This document shows positions 23,333-36,100 of a DNA stretch of 64,000 nucleotides, piece after piece. Under the pieces are notes generated by a model. The model saw only the letters and a list, made by a program, of their open reading frames with translations, ran no database searches and was not told the DNA's origin. The DNA comes from Cyclina sinensis (taxonomy: Eukaryota; Mollusca; Bivalvia; Venerida; Veneridae): NCBI GenBank assembly GCA_012932295.1, contig JAAONU010000019.1, positions 26,925,647 to 26,989,646 of the forward strand, written 5' to 3'. The number at the start of each line of letters is the position of its first letter. The first letter of the stretch is position 1. A program made the position numbers and the translations under genes.

Positions 23333-24643
23333 ATTGGGTAATAGATTAAGTGTGTAGGGGGCATGTATACTTGCAGTATTTTTTAATGTTACTTCTCTTT
23401 GGTGGTATAATTCCACGGTATTCTTCTCAGACCAGCGAAATTCAGTCACAGAAAAGTAACATGAAGAGTCTTCTTGTACATACATGTTATCACCACACTG
23501 CTCTAAATGTCGGTATCTTTTGTTCCGTATCTTGGACAGAACCTGTTTTTGAGATAACAGGCAGGTCACGTCAGGTAAACAAGTCGAGTTTAACACTTAT
23601 TTGCGGCCCTGAAATAAACACAGATTTGAAGTCGTAAGTTAAAAGTTATTTGTTTGTTCTCTTCATGTTAGTAATTTTTCGTTAAAATACCAAAAATGAT
23701 AATTCATCCGTATGTGTTTTTATTTTTATTTCATATATATTTGACGTACATGTATACGGATGAGTTAAAACGCATACATTTTGTATATATAGGAGTTTTA
23801 GTACAACGACATTGAATGGGTTTAATAGAAGGTCAAGGACTCAGGTTTCATGCGCAGAAGTCCTGTTTTAGAAACATGATAAATTGCAGTTGTCTTTATA
23901 AATATGTTAGACTATGTCAGTTTTGAAATATCATCATGAATTGTTTTGTTGACAATTCATTCTCATGTTATAGTATAGCCCAACAAATTGTGCGCCAGGG
24001 CTTTTTATTATATAGACGATGGTCGCGTAAAGGCCGACATCTATGTAATATCAGTTTGTAAATCGGTCGGTCTTCCGGTCGAAATATTGAGACTAGTTAT
24101 AGTATAGAAGTGACACAATACGGCATTATAAATCTATGCCTACAGTTTAAATGGTGGTCATTGATCACTTAATAAGTCCAATAGTAAAATAGACTTCTTT
24201 ATTAGTATTGTTAGTATTGTAAAGGTTTAAGAACTGTTGTCTTATCATGAGTAAAGAGTACAGTATCATTTAGAGAATCGTATATTTAACTAAATATGTA
24301 CGATAATTAAGGTTAAAGAATCACGTTTTCAAAATTCTGCGCCATTCAGGTTTCAACAGTAATCCCTACATGTATTTACTTCTGGGACAGTTTTTAAAAA
24401 ACTGTTGACCTTCTTGGCGATAATTGGAAAGGTTTATTTGTATCTGTTTACTTCTATTTTTCGAAAATTTGTATTTAAAGAAACATTGCGCAATCTGCAT
24501 TGAAATATATTGTAATTTACGACTGCGTAGAAACATTGTTGTGACGTCCGCAGAGCGTTTATATTACATATTGTTCATATAAATCTTTGAGTGAAGATAC
24601 ACGGAGAGTTTTCCTTATTATCACATGTTTATATTTCAGGAAA

Positions 24644-27600
24644 ATGTCTCGATTCCCCGCATATCTGACCCCTGACCAGGAGGAGGAACTAAAGAAAATT
24701 GCCAACGCCATAGTGGCCCCTGGGAAGGGAATACTTGCAGCAGACGAATCCACTGGTATGATTCAGTTTTCTTTCTTTCCTTCTTTTTTCTTTCTTTCCT
24801 TCCCTTTCTTTCCTGTTCTGTTTTTCTTTCTCTCTATCGTACTTCCTACTTAGGTTTTCATATCTTTATTTGAACAAGTAAATTTATTACTTGCAAATAC
24901 TTGTAGCCTTGCAATATTTCAAACGTTTCTTCTTCCTGATCTACAGTATGTATACAAATGTATTAAAGAAATAAATTGTACTTAGTTCTGTGTTAGTGCA
25001 GTATTGCACATTCTACATATTAGTTACATGTATCGAATTCAAGTTATGACACAGAATGTACGAGAGAAATGTAACATGTGTTCACTAGCCATATACCCGT
25101 AACCAGTTGAGTTTAGATTACAGTTTAAAATGTGTTAGGATGCATAATGCTTGATGATCTTTTTTACGTCATAAAAGGGGAAACAAGTTTGCAGTACAAC
25201 AGTAAAGCAATATAGCTTCAACTAAGGAACGATTTAAGTTGTACTTTTTTTTAAGTTGTTATCATAAGTCTGCAAGTTTAATGTCTAATTTTTTGAGTTA
25301 TGTATCTTTAGTAGATTTTATACAGATTGGGTTTTCCCTACATGACTTATTTTGTTGCAATTCAAAATTTATACTTACTCTCTCAGAAAATATTTTCTCT
25401 AACTTATATCGAATTATAGCGAAGTTTGCCATTTTTTAATTGTTTTCAATTTTAAATTACAAATAATATTGACTTGTCCATACATTTGCTTAACTTAATC
25501 GAATAAGATTTACGGGCTAAAGCTGCATGTATGATAGATACAGATTAACGTAACCGTTTCCCTCGTATAAAAAACGTTATCTTCAAAAAACAAAAAATGA
25601 TGTTTCTTAGTGTATAAGTATATTTTCCTTTTTGAAGAAGACCAAATAGAACAAAATCTTGCTGGTACATATATATATATTTTTTTTTTTTAAAAAAAGA
25701 ATATTAGAAATTGAACGCATGCAAGAAGCTATTTATGTATCTAAATATTCTCATTTTCTCAGGTACAATCGGGAAAAGATTTGCCAGTATTAATGTAGAG
25801 AACACGGAAGAGAACCGCCGGCGCTACAGGGAGCTGTTGTTTACAGCAGATGCTGTCGTTGCCAAGAATATAAGCGGTGTGATCCTCTTCCACGAAACCT
25901 TGTACCAGAAGACAAAAGATGGCGTACCTTTTGTGAAAGTATGATATAAACTGAGTCATTCTAGTGCTTTGTTTTTCGTTACTTGTTTTTATATATATAT
26001 TGGTAAGACAAGTTCTGTTGTCATTTTCTACACAAAGTAGTAAATAGTTTCAACTCGTTCGTTTAAGAACAACGTGATAAATGACTGAGTGTATTTAGAT
26101 ATTTCAATAAATTTAAAGATATAGCATTGATAATATCCTGTAACTGTAATCTACACGCGATGGCTCCTTCATTGAGTTGTGAAAAAAGAAAGAGTTTGTT
26201 TGTGCCTATACTTACATTTCTGTTTTTGAAGTTTATAATCAGAGAAAGTAAGCTTCAAACCTTGAGCATTTTAGCACGTTAAAACGTCTTAGCTTTTGAG
26301 CAGAACGTCAGGTTTCGTAATCAGATGAGTTAAGCCACAATTTCCGGATGTAGAAATGATAGGCGACCTCCGGGGCCCCGTCTTTCAGTGTAAGTGCCAA
26401 TCAGAGGCTCTGAGAGCAGTTTGAAAGGGACCTCAAGAATTTTATATTAGTCACTAGACATCTGCCGGCCTGTTTTGCATATGCACCATAAAATGATGAC
26501 CGTACTCTGCACATTAAACTTATTCATCCGTCGAATATTATAAAAGAGGTTACAATATCATCAGAATGTTTTATTGTGCACTATCCATCCAAAAATCTAA
26601 ATATAAGTTATCTCTTCAGAGGGATATCGGTCATATGACAGCCGGTACCGACGATAAATTAATTCAGATTGATAGTTGAATAATAGTTATATTGTTTCGT
26701 TTCAGATCCTGAAAGACAAAGAAATCATTCCAGGTATAAAAGTAGACAAAGGAATTGTTCCCTTGGCGGGAACCGATGGCGAATCAACCACACAAGGTAT
26801 TTGCCTTAAACAGTGGAGATTTGAACTCGTATTATATACAGAAAACCTGTTAGGATCCATATTCTATTAACAGTAACCAGGATATGTGTTTATATAACGC
26901 TGTAGTTGCTTCTGTATGATATATCTTCTCTTTCAAAGAATTTTATGTCAGTATTCAGTGAGATATGTTGCAGAACGATACATTTATTTGCAGTTAAACT
27001 GCAAAAAGAAACTTCAGTTAAGTGTAATATTTGTGGTAAATTTGCTTGTTTTTTTCAGTTTCTGTTGTAAACGCATCCCGTATAATTATGAATTCATATT
27101 TTTGCACAAGATTTTGCATTTTATTGACTACTGTTGCCGGAATTTTTACAGTACAGTAGACTATACTTTCTTTATGTTTATATTTCCGAAGATGTTCGAG
27201 TTGGCACGTTTAGATTGGTAACAGTCGGAGTTTAATTTACAGGTCTGGATGGTCTGGCGGAAAGGTGTGCTCAGTACAAAAAGGATGGAGCACAATTTGC
27301 GAAATGGAGATGCGTACTGAAAATAAGCGAGCATGCGCCATCTTACCAGGCTATGTTGGAAAATGCAAATGTTCTTGCTAGATATGCTAGCATCTGTCAA
27401 CAGGTGTGTACAAGATTAAAAGTCCCTGTATTGTTTACTTTATACATGTACAATTTTCACACTCCATACACTTGGAACAGGTAAGCTTACATAATCAAAT
27501 GCTTTTAACAAGTTACATGAAATGAAAATAATTTTGATTGATGGGTAATTTTGTTCCTTTGATGCATAAGGTTTATGACATGAATGATATTAAAATTATT

Positions 27601-28967
27601 TTACAAAAAAATCATGTTTTTAGAATGGGCTGGTACCAATCGTAGAACCGGAAGTACTATGTGATGGGGACCATGATCTGTATACAGCACAGAAAGTCAC
27701 TGAGCAGGTACAATATAATTGCTTTTGATTGCTTTGAAATGATTTCATAGAATGATTTTTTGTATCATGTGTACTATATAGCAAATTTAATTCATTCTTT
27801 TGTGACCGAATTATAAACTATGCGCAATTTAGTTTTTAGGCTCTGTCTCTCGTTGGTTGATAGACTCATTTTGTCGCCGTTTGTTTTGACCTTTCAATGT
27901 TTAATTTTTCTTTTTTTTTAAATTTTATTCATTGTTAATTAAAGGTGCTTGCTTTCACATACAAAGCGTTGAGCGATCATCACGTATATTTGGAGGGAAC
28001 TTTACTGAAGCCTAACATGGTTACGGCCGGTCAGAGTTGTAAACAGAAATTCACTGCGGAACAGAATGCCAAGGCAACTGTCCTGGCTTTGAGTAGAACT
28101 GTCCCACCAGCCATGCCTGGTAATGAACATATTATAAAGGTTCCTGAAAATTGGGGAACCAGGATAAAAATGCTGATTAGTTTTTGCATCAGCTACAATT
28201 AATTTGTACTGTACACATTTAAACCAAGTCTCAGCAATTTTACCCTTTTGAAAAATAAAATGAGTTCACACTGATAGCGTTTCCAGATATAAAATTTTGA
28301 AAATAATCATTCCAGATTAATCAGTTATTTCATGTTGTCAGTTACAAAAATGTTTTAATTTTGAAGGCAAACATATTTGTTGTTATTTTTCTTTGATAAT
28401 GACCATTTTGTTGGTTTGATAATGTTTTGATATTTCAACGTGTGTAAATTGTAGGTGTGGTCTTCTTATCTGGGGGTCAGTCTGAAGAGGACGCAACCTT
28501 GAACTTGAATGCCATAAACCTGTGTCCTGGACCCAAGCCCTGGGCTCTGTCATTCTCCTTCGGAAGAGCCTTGCAGGCCAGCGTGTTGAAGGCTTGGAAA
28601 GGAGACGAAAACAATAAAGCAGAAGCTCAGAAAATGTTTGTTACTAGAGCTAAGGTAAATATATTAGTGTGTCCCATGTCCTAAATGGAAAGAATGAATT
28701 TACATTGTATGATGAATTAGTCCCTAAATATTTTTAAAGATCGTTTTTGTTTTAACTGAGTATGGCTGTGTTACTACATATAGTTACTACGGGGAAAATA
28801 AAGTTAAGCAAAATCCTATGAATGGGTTCTATAATAGTTCATGCCTTATTCTTGTTGATATTCTGTCATTCTAGGCGAATGGTCTTGCAGCTTGTGGACA
28901 GTACAAAGGCGATATGACGACGGCCGCCGGCGGGGAATCGTTATTTGTTGCAAAACACCAATATTAG
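24644..28967 (+). CDS. Fructose-bisphosphate aldolase, class I (intact copy)
   Basis: Eight coding exons: 24644-24755, 25763-25938, 26706-26796, 27243-27403, 27624-27707, 27945-28119, 28455-28654, 28875-28967; total 1092 nt, 363 aa, the usual length. The ATG follows an acceptor (TTTCAG at 24639), so a 5' non-coding exon lies upstream. Cytosolic glycolytic enzyme cleaving fructose-1,6-bisphosphate to DHAP and glyceraldehyde-3-phosphate through a lysine Schiff base. Visible signatures: [15 protein letters not shown] with Asp34, Lys42 and Arg43, GIKVDKG with Lys108, FAKWRC, IVEPEVL, Schiff-base lysine in [26 protein letters not shown], and a C-terminal KHQY ending in the conserved tyrosine. All expected catalytic positions are kept. 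A second, diverged copy lies 13 kb downstream on the same strand. AATAAA at 29009. Confidence 0.97.
24768..24836 (+). repeat. TTTC-rich polypyrimidine tract
   Basis: CTTT/CCTT microsatellite starting 12 bases after the exon 1 donor of the aldolase gene. Confidence 0.65.
26605..26680 (+). mobile_element. SINE 3'-end fragment in aldolase intron 2
   Basis: ATCGGTCATATGACAGCCGG and TACCGACGATAA, then a GATTGATAG tail, match the 3' portion of the SINE copies at 13.55 and 36.5 kb (GTCGGTCATATGGGAAACCGGTACCGAC). The tRNA head is absent. It ends just before the exon 3 acceptor. Confidence 0.55.
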
Positions 28968-29008
28968 AACAGCCTGCAAAAATATCTGAGACACAGTCAC
29001 TCTGCTTA

Positions 29009-29014
29009 AATAAA
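29009..29014 (+). terminator. Poly(A) signal of the first aldolase gene
   Basis: AATAAA 42 bases after the stop codon. Confidence 0.65.
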
Positions 29015-30519
29015 GTTTAACAAATAATTCACGAATAACAACACCCGTATGCAATGTCTACATCCGTATGCAGTTACTTCAGTTGTATGCAGTACACGGT
29101 TTCTAAAATTAGTATTCTTGACAAAATCCTGTAGTCCTTAAAAACAATTTTTTGATTCAACCGCAAAATGATTTTTGATACGCTATTTGTGCCTTCAAAA
29201 TGTAAAATATGTTTTTGGCAATGTGTTGCCCTACCATGTGGGTTACAGACTGCATAGACCTTAATAGAACTTGGCACTGTGCTGTCTCGACGAGTTTAAC
29301 ACCGTGCTGTCTCTGTCTCGCCTGTCGAAACCGCAACACGTGGTCGGATTTTAACATTACAAATTTTGACCCCCAAATATTCGCCCAGTATAAGAATTTT
29401 TTTAACTCCGTGTGCCAGGGATGGAATTTTGACCTCGTTTGCAGTCAGACGACAAGGTCTCTATGCTGTTCCGGTTGCTCCATGGTTGGGCAAAACATAA
29501 ATTTGCATAACATGGCACCGTGTAAAAGCTTTGCAGAGGCAAATGTAATTTCGCTTTTGTTTGAAGGTGGTAAAGATAATAGTTTATTGATTCGTCAGAC
29601 GACTATTATATGTTTTGTATATTGAAAATATACGTTCTGTCTTATAAAAGATATTTATACACGTCCTCTAGAGAATGATATGGGCTATTAAGGAGTCATA
29701 TGGTTGGTCTTGTAAACTGTTGGCATTACCTGCACGGTCAAAAACTTACAGGGATTTTCTTTAATAGTGGACAGTGAACAAATGTTACATATTATCCATT
29801 TAGTATTTCAAACACTTAGGTTTCCTGTGTCCTTGTACATGAGCACTAGATGCAGTCATTCTAAAATCAGTCTTTTATCTTTGACAGTGCGTGTTAGTTA
29901 TTAGGAATATCTATCACAAATAGTGCTAGCTGTTGTTACGTCATTTTCAAGGCATATCCATCTACAAACTTTTATCACTAAGGTTAACTAAGAGAAGAAA
30001 CTGGTTCAAGGCATCTTTTGTACTATATCGATGCTAAATAGCCAGTTATAGTTTCTGAGAAGTTGCTTTGTTGAAATACTTCCTAATTAACCAGAAATTT
30101 TGAATGACAGTAACAGGAACACTTCCTGTTTTCAGATAGATGCCTTAGTCACTATACAACGAAAAAGCAACATACGTGTATATTAATTCAGTTGCAGTTA
30201 AGACGAAACTGTTAACAAATGTGAGGGTTTTTTTGCGGTCTGAACATATACCTTTGAAATTGTTAATGAAAGCATTTTATTTTAAGTGCGATTTTAACTT
30301 CTTTATTTCACTTTTCATGTATATTACATGTGTAATCGGGATTGCCTGTATAAATAGGGATGTTATTCATAAGAAAAAGAAATGAAATGCAAAATAAAAT
30401 GTAAAGAAGTTAACACGATATTTTGGTTTGTGTAAATTTTTCGCAACAAGCGTTCTGTGCTCTTTGGCACAGAGCCAATGTTTTCCAAATGCACCTTTGT
30501 ATAGCAGTGTCATTGAAAG

Positions 30520-30914
30520 AGGGGATAGATGTACTGTGTAGATGAAGTGAATGGATGTACTGTGTGGATGTAGTGAAGGGATGTAACGTGCAGATGAAGT
30601 GTGTGGATGTACTGTGTAGATGTAATTTAGGGATCCACTGTGCAGATGTATTTTATGGATGTACTGTGTAGATGTAGTGTGTGGATGAACTGTGTAGATG
30701 TAATTTAGGGATCCACTGTGCAGATTTATTTTATGGATGTACTGTGTAGATGTAGTGTGTGGATGTACTGTGTAGATGTAATTTAGGGATCCACTGTGCA
30801 GATCTAATTTATGGATGCACTGTGTAGATGTAGTGTGTGGATGTACTGTGTAGATGTAATTTAGGGATCCACTGTGCAGATGTAATTTATGGATGCACTG
30901 TGTAGATGTCAATT
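30520..30914. repeat. Minisatellite, 78-bp higher-order unit
   Basis: AGGGATCCACTGTG recurs at 30629, 30707, 30785 and 30863, exactly 78 bases apart. Each unit consists of about four ~20-bp subunits like TGGATGTACTGTGTAGATGT. Because 78 is divisible by three, the minus strand stays open (30367-30912) and would encode a 26-residue repeat (HPHTTSTQ.IHK...LNYIYTV). This frame is judged a repeat artefact, not a gene. Confidence 0.85.
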
Positions 30915-31345
30915 ATGGACAAATATTTAAAGTGTAGATATAATATGTGGATCTACTGTGTAGATGTAATTTATGGATGTACTGTGTAGATGCCAATTAT
31001 GGACAAATATTTAAAGCATAGATATAATATGTGGATCTACTGTGTAGATGTAATTTATGGATGTACTTTGTAGATGTCAATTATGGACAAATATTTAAAG
31101 TGTAGATATAATATGTGGATCTACTGTGTAGATGTAATTTGTGGGTGTACTGTATTGATGTCAATTATGGACAAATATTTAAAGTGAAGATATAATTTGT
31201 GAATCTGCGGTGTAGATGTAATTTATGGGTGTACTGTGTAGATGCCAATTATGGACAAATATTTAAAGTGCAGATTATAATTTGTGGATCTACTGTGTAG
31301 ATGTAATTTGTGGGTGTACTGTGTAGATGTAATTTGTGGGTGTAC
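30915..31345. repeat. Minisatellite, 84-bp higher-order unit
   Basis: ATGGACAAATATTTAAAG recurs at about 30915, 30999, 31083, 31167 and 31251, a constant 84-base step. It shares the CTGTGTAGATGTAATTTATG core with the adjoining 78-bp array, so one probably arose from the other by insertion of the ACAAATATTTAAAG segment. Confidence 0.85.
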
Positions 31346-31919
31346 TGTGTAAGTGATCTGTGTAACTGTTGTATAGGTGTAATGCGGCAATTCTACTTCC
31401 TTGCTTATTTGTTAGCTTTTATGGCGATGTAGTAGAAAGTTGGCTTAGTAATCGATGGTACCAGAAATGATACACATCTCAGTGCAAGTAGATTTTTCCG
31501 GGTTACATAGAGGTAGTTAGTGGTTATGCTCTTTTTAATATAAATCGTGTAGGTTTTATGTATAGATATGATGCGTTGATACACTATGGTGTACCATGTG
31601 GACCTGCCTGCTGTGTACTATGTTTTAGTGTTCTGTGTTTTAGCTCTGTGAAAATCTACCATGTAAATCCACAACGTATATGTACTGTTGTTGTTGTTGT
31701 TTTCTTCAGTTAAGATAGGCTCCGTTGAATTATGCGTTGATTTATTGTGTTTGTACCCTGTTTCGATGTTTAAATAGACGTTGTTATGTAGATGAAAAGT
31801 GTTGGTATACTATAAAGAGACACTGTCTTGGTGTAAAGTGCTGATAAGTATTGTGGTTTCCCTGTTTCGATGTTCTGTTGTGTACGTTCATGTAGTGTGT
31901 ACATAGAAGATGTTAGTGT

Positions 31920-32100
31920 ACTGTGTGCCGAGATGCTGTTCATGCACTAGAGTACGGGATTGTCAGTCCAGGGTTTCTCGGTTCAAACCCCACCAGGTAC
32001 GGTTAAAGTTCTCCGTGATAATTGATCTAAGACAATGCATCGAAAGGTCATTTGTGCTAGTAAGAAAGCAGTCAGCCACTTGCAGAGGGACTGGTAAGTA
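31920..32100 (+). mobile_element. Possible tRNA-derived SINE segment
   Basis: GCACTAGAGTACGG (A-box-like) is followed by GGTTCAAACCCCACC (good B box, about 31980-31994). The downstream body is unlike the SINE family at 13.6/36.3 kb. Ends and target duplications were not resolved. Confidence 0.4.
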
Positions 32101-33194
32101 AAACTGGCTGGATAATCAGGAACGTGCCACGTGGATGCACTGTTTATATGTCCTTTGTAAATAAACAGTTTTCACGAGTTTGAATCGTTCTTTTTTTTTT
32201 TGGAGATGCAGTGTTGCTGAATTACTGTTTTTGATATACAGAAAAGATATTTGGTTGATGTTCTATTTAGATGTCCAGGGTAGATAACTTACTGTGTAGA
32301 CATCAAGGGTAGATGAACTGTTTATTTGTTCTGACTAGATGTTAGTACAGGGTTGTTTTAGAAGTTTTTTTATTGACTCTGCTTGGTGTATTGTGTGTAG
32401 TCTCGAAGTTCTGTACTGATTAAGTGTTCTGTGAAGAATTAGGATTTATTTCTGTCCAACAGTAATACAAGCACATAGCAGGAAAGTGTAAATTACATGT
32501 TTACAAGATTTTACTATGAAGGATATGGTTGAAAATAGTGCAGGCCAGAATTTTGTAGATCATTACATATCGAAATATCAAAGAACACATATTCAAACTG
32601 ACCAACTACAGATCTACAAAACGAGTCCTTGAATAAAGAATGTATTATTATTAACCTATAGTAGTGACTTATTCACATTAATTACTGAATTGAATAATAC
32701 TATCTGTCGTGCATTTAAAATATACATAAACATCTCTTTGTACTCCATTGTTTCCTCTTCCACGCCAAACGTTGTCGAGTTAAAACAAATCTGTAATTGA
32801 ATATCAAGTGCCTTTTGTATATTTATTTATCCTAACAATGGAGACCCAATAAACCACTACACACCGTACTTCAAAGGCAATCTTGCAGTACAACGACGAT
32901 AACTGATTAAGGAAGTAATCTTTACTGTAGTTTCGTTTATAACCATGTTTTCCCAATCGGGAACGAGTATTTTATTCACGAATTATTAAATATTGGGATT
33001 ATATAGTTTAGAGGTCATATTGGCATTTGATGGAAATTGTGAACACTTTAACATATTATAAGAGAATCATAGATGCTTGATTGTCGTGGATACATCTGTA
33101 CTATTAAGTTTAATTATACATACCTTAAGTATTTTCTATAAACAAAATGTGTTGTGTGTTTTAAGCACATTACGAGAAAAGAAAAGTTGTTTGA

Positions 33195-36100
33195 ATGTCA
33201 TCAAATATTACAACGTTTAGTGAGGTGTGTGGAGAAAATGTCAGTCTTTCGGAAAATAAAACAGTGGCAACCTGGACGCCAAAGAATTCTGGAGGCTGGG
33301 CGTGTAGTGACCATGAGGTTAAACCAGGAGAAATAATTGAAGTAAAAGTTGAGGGAAGTGGTCGTTGTGATGTTGGCTTCGTGAAGGAGGAACAAAGTCC
33401 AAAGTCATTCAGAACACTTAATGAAATACGCTTAGTTCGCAAAACATGCAGTATTCTGGTCACCTTTAGTGAAACCGGTGAAGAGGTATACTTTAACTGC
33501 TCATATGATTATTAAACAGAACATTATAGTTAAATCTTGATGTTTTCTCCGACTGCATATGAAAAACAAGATTTACGTAAAATTTATAAGAAAACTTTTT
33601 TTTCTGATACTGTGATTTTTTGGTTTCTACATCAAGGGTGACTAATTTCAACTTAAGAAAATCAAATTTCAGTCCAGAAATACTAGTACTTTTCATAAAA
33701 TGAAGCTTTTAAAATGTCTCAAAATGTCTGTGCGGACTGCGAACAAGTGCAGCAAAATGAAAGAAAGTGACTGTGATGAAATTACTCTGTTATTTTTTAA
33801 AACGCGTTATATATTTGAACCAAATCTGTCTCAGCTTATGTGTGAATACTTAATTTATCCAATTTTATCAAATTTAGGGTTACACATTAGTAGAAAATAC
33901 ATAATATTCTTAGTTGCATGAAGATTTTTTGCGAAAAAAAGCAAATTTTTCAAATTATTTTGACTTTCAAGTCATATTTTGTCCTAATAAGCATGACTGA
34001 ACTGAATTCTCTATCTTGTATGTGAAAAGGCATCACACTAGATTATTTCAAGAGGTTATTGTTATAACTCTAGGTCAAAAATCAGCAAATAGATTTCAAA
34101 AGCTATGGTCCTTCTGTCTGCCAAAAAAGATCAAAATTTCTCTGGTCCTTCTCTGTCTTGTATCCCCATCTGTCTCAAATGATAGTTTATGCTGTCCATG
34201 CCTTCTTTAAACCTAAGAACTGAAGTAATTATATACAATATAACAGAATAAATGCTACATTTTTCTTCTTTCATGCCAATTACACCTCTTTGAAGGAGGA
34301 AATTTTAACAATTTTAATTCAGAAAAGTCCAAGAACACCACCTGAATGTTAGACGTGTATTCAACATACAAAATTTTATTGTTCATCTATCATATACTGT
34401 CTTTACACTGATATAAATTGTTCTGTTTACTTCTTGAGCAATGTTTAACTGTAAGTATGAATGAAAATGACTGTTTACTTACTAAAAATGGCAATGGTAG
34501 ATCTTCAACATGGGCTCCACCTCTATGGCCAGTGTGTAGTCATGTGAGTACATCTAATATGTGCAAAAGGCAAAGCAATCCTTGAGTCCTAAACACAGAT
34601 ACAACCAAAGGAAGGGATTTTTCTTACTGATTAGAAGAATATTTTACTCTGAAAATAGAAAATGCATATATTGGTAGCTACTGCATGTAACATATACCCA
34701 CAAATTTTAAACTTTACTTTTCTACCTAATTAGCATGTTCCCTTTCAAGATCACTTCATACCCTTACAATATAGCATAAACAGTCAAGCAAATGTTATAA
34801 ATTGTATGAAATTGATGTGGAACACAGTTTTGGCTAAAGCAATGTAGCTGCAGTGGATGGGTTTCCAGAAAATAGCAGTGCTTAAGCCTGAAAATTTCCA
34901 AATACAAGTACTGTTCCTCCATCCATACCTTGAATGCAAACTGTCAAACTAGAATAATAGCACTGGTTATGTGAAAATACTGTAGCCTAACAAAGATGAA
35001 AGCTAACACAATAAAAGTATTAACAGAATCAGAAAACAGATTCCAAGAGTAATATTATTTTGTTAGCTTTGAGGTACCTGTCTTTGTGAACCAGCCACAA
35101 ATATTATACCACTGTCTGCTTAAGACTTCCCAAAGCCTCAACTACACACTATCTTAATCAAATATCATGAAAACTTGAAAGAAGCTTAATTCACTTTCTT
35201 CTTGTCCATAAACAGACTAATATAAAACATAAACAGAAGCTCAATGACCATAAGAAACATTGTTTGACTGAATTAAGTCCTACTGTGCAGTAAAACTTGA
35301 CATTACCAAACTTCTTGTTCTCATCATACACATGAATTTTGAACTCAGCTAACTGTTTCATGTTCACTAAATAAGCTAAACTACACTAAATGGCTCTTGT
35401 GAGCACTCTGGCAGCTTACAAAACTTACTCCTTGCCAAAAATATCAGGTTTGTGTACACAAAAATTCTGTTTACAGTTTTACAAGGACAATTTTCCTGCA
35501 ATTTTACCATAATGGCTTGACTGCAGTATGAAAAGTGTGAAAACTCACTAAATCCACTCCTGGCATACTTCTTTACAGCATTTTAGCAATAAAAACATCA
35601 AAATTCTACATTCTGGCAAGTTTAAAAGTTTTCATATGCAGACAACAGGAAATGAAATTTTTCTTATAGGTGTGAAACCACCAAATAGATTCCTTCTTTA
35701 TTCTATATAAAATTCATAAAGTTCACAGGGCTGTAAAACATAGCAAAACCTTTTTTAAATAGCTTTAACTTACATATTCTTGTAGATCTATATCTGTACT
35801 CATGAAAAATAGCAAGAAAAGTGGGGGTTGTGTTTCAAACAAGAAAGATATTTCTGCTCATGTAAACTTACCCATAAAATTAACAAAAAATCTGAGCTAA
35901 TTTTCAGATTGGGGTATGTGAAACAATTTCACATTGTGAATTCTATTCTGAATGCATATGAGCATAAAATTGCTACCACACTATCAGAAATAGTCAAACA
36001 AAATGATTCCAGCAAAAAAAATACACAGATTAGGGCAAAAATGGTAAAAATAGCCAAGAAAACTGAGAACTATTTCTAGCCGCCATTATGCGGGTACCAT

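Larger units (their letters stand above)
17440..24639. other. 7.2-kb gene-poor intergenic region
   Basis: Only short open frames without recognisable homology were found. It contains a direct duplication near 19.3/19.6 kb, a GAT microsatellite, a 16-bp degenerate repeat and a small inverted-repeat element (each listed). The right part must hold the promoter and 5' non-coding exon of the first aldolase, because its ATG follows a splice acceptor at 24638-24639. Confidence 0.5.
29015..33194. other. Intergenic region between aldolase 1 and the NHR-CARD gene
   Basis: No supported gene. A cysteine-rich 138-codon open frame at 29209-29625 has no recognisable family and probably lies in extended 3' flank. 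The centre is a minisatellite (30520-31345) followed by a TGTAGATG-rich zone and a SINE-like segment (31920-32100). Confidence 0.45.

Noticed and set aside
23228..23637. Overlapping 122-codon (-) and 95-codon (+) open frames
   Set aside because: Part of the minus frame is encoded by the inverted-repeat element at 23076-23332, and neither frame shows a protein family.
29209..29625. 138-codon cysteine-rich plus-strand open frame
   Set aside because: It lies just after the aldolase poly(A) signal, has no recognisable domain or splice context and no matching neighbour.
30367..30912. 181-codon minus-strand open frame with 26-residue repeats
   Set aside because: It is generated by the 78-bp minisatellite, whose period is divisible by three; no family or start context supports a gene.
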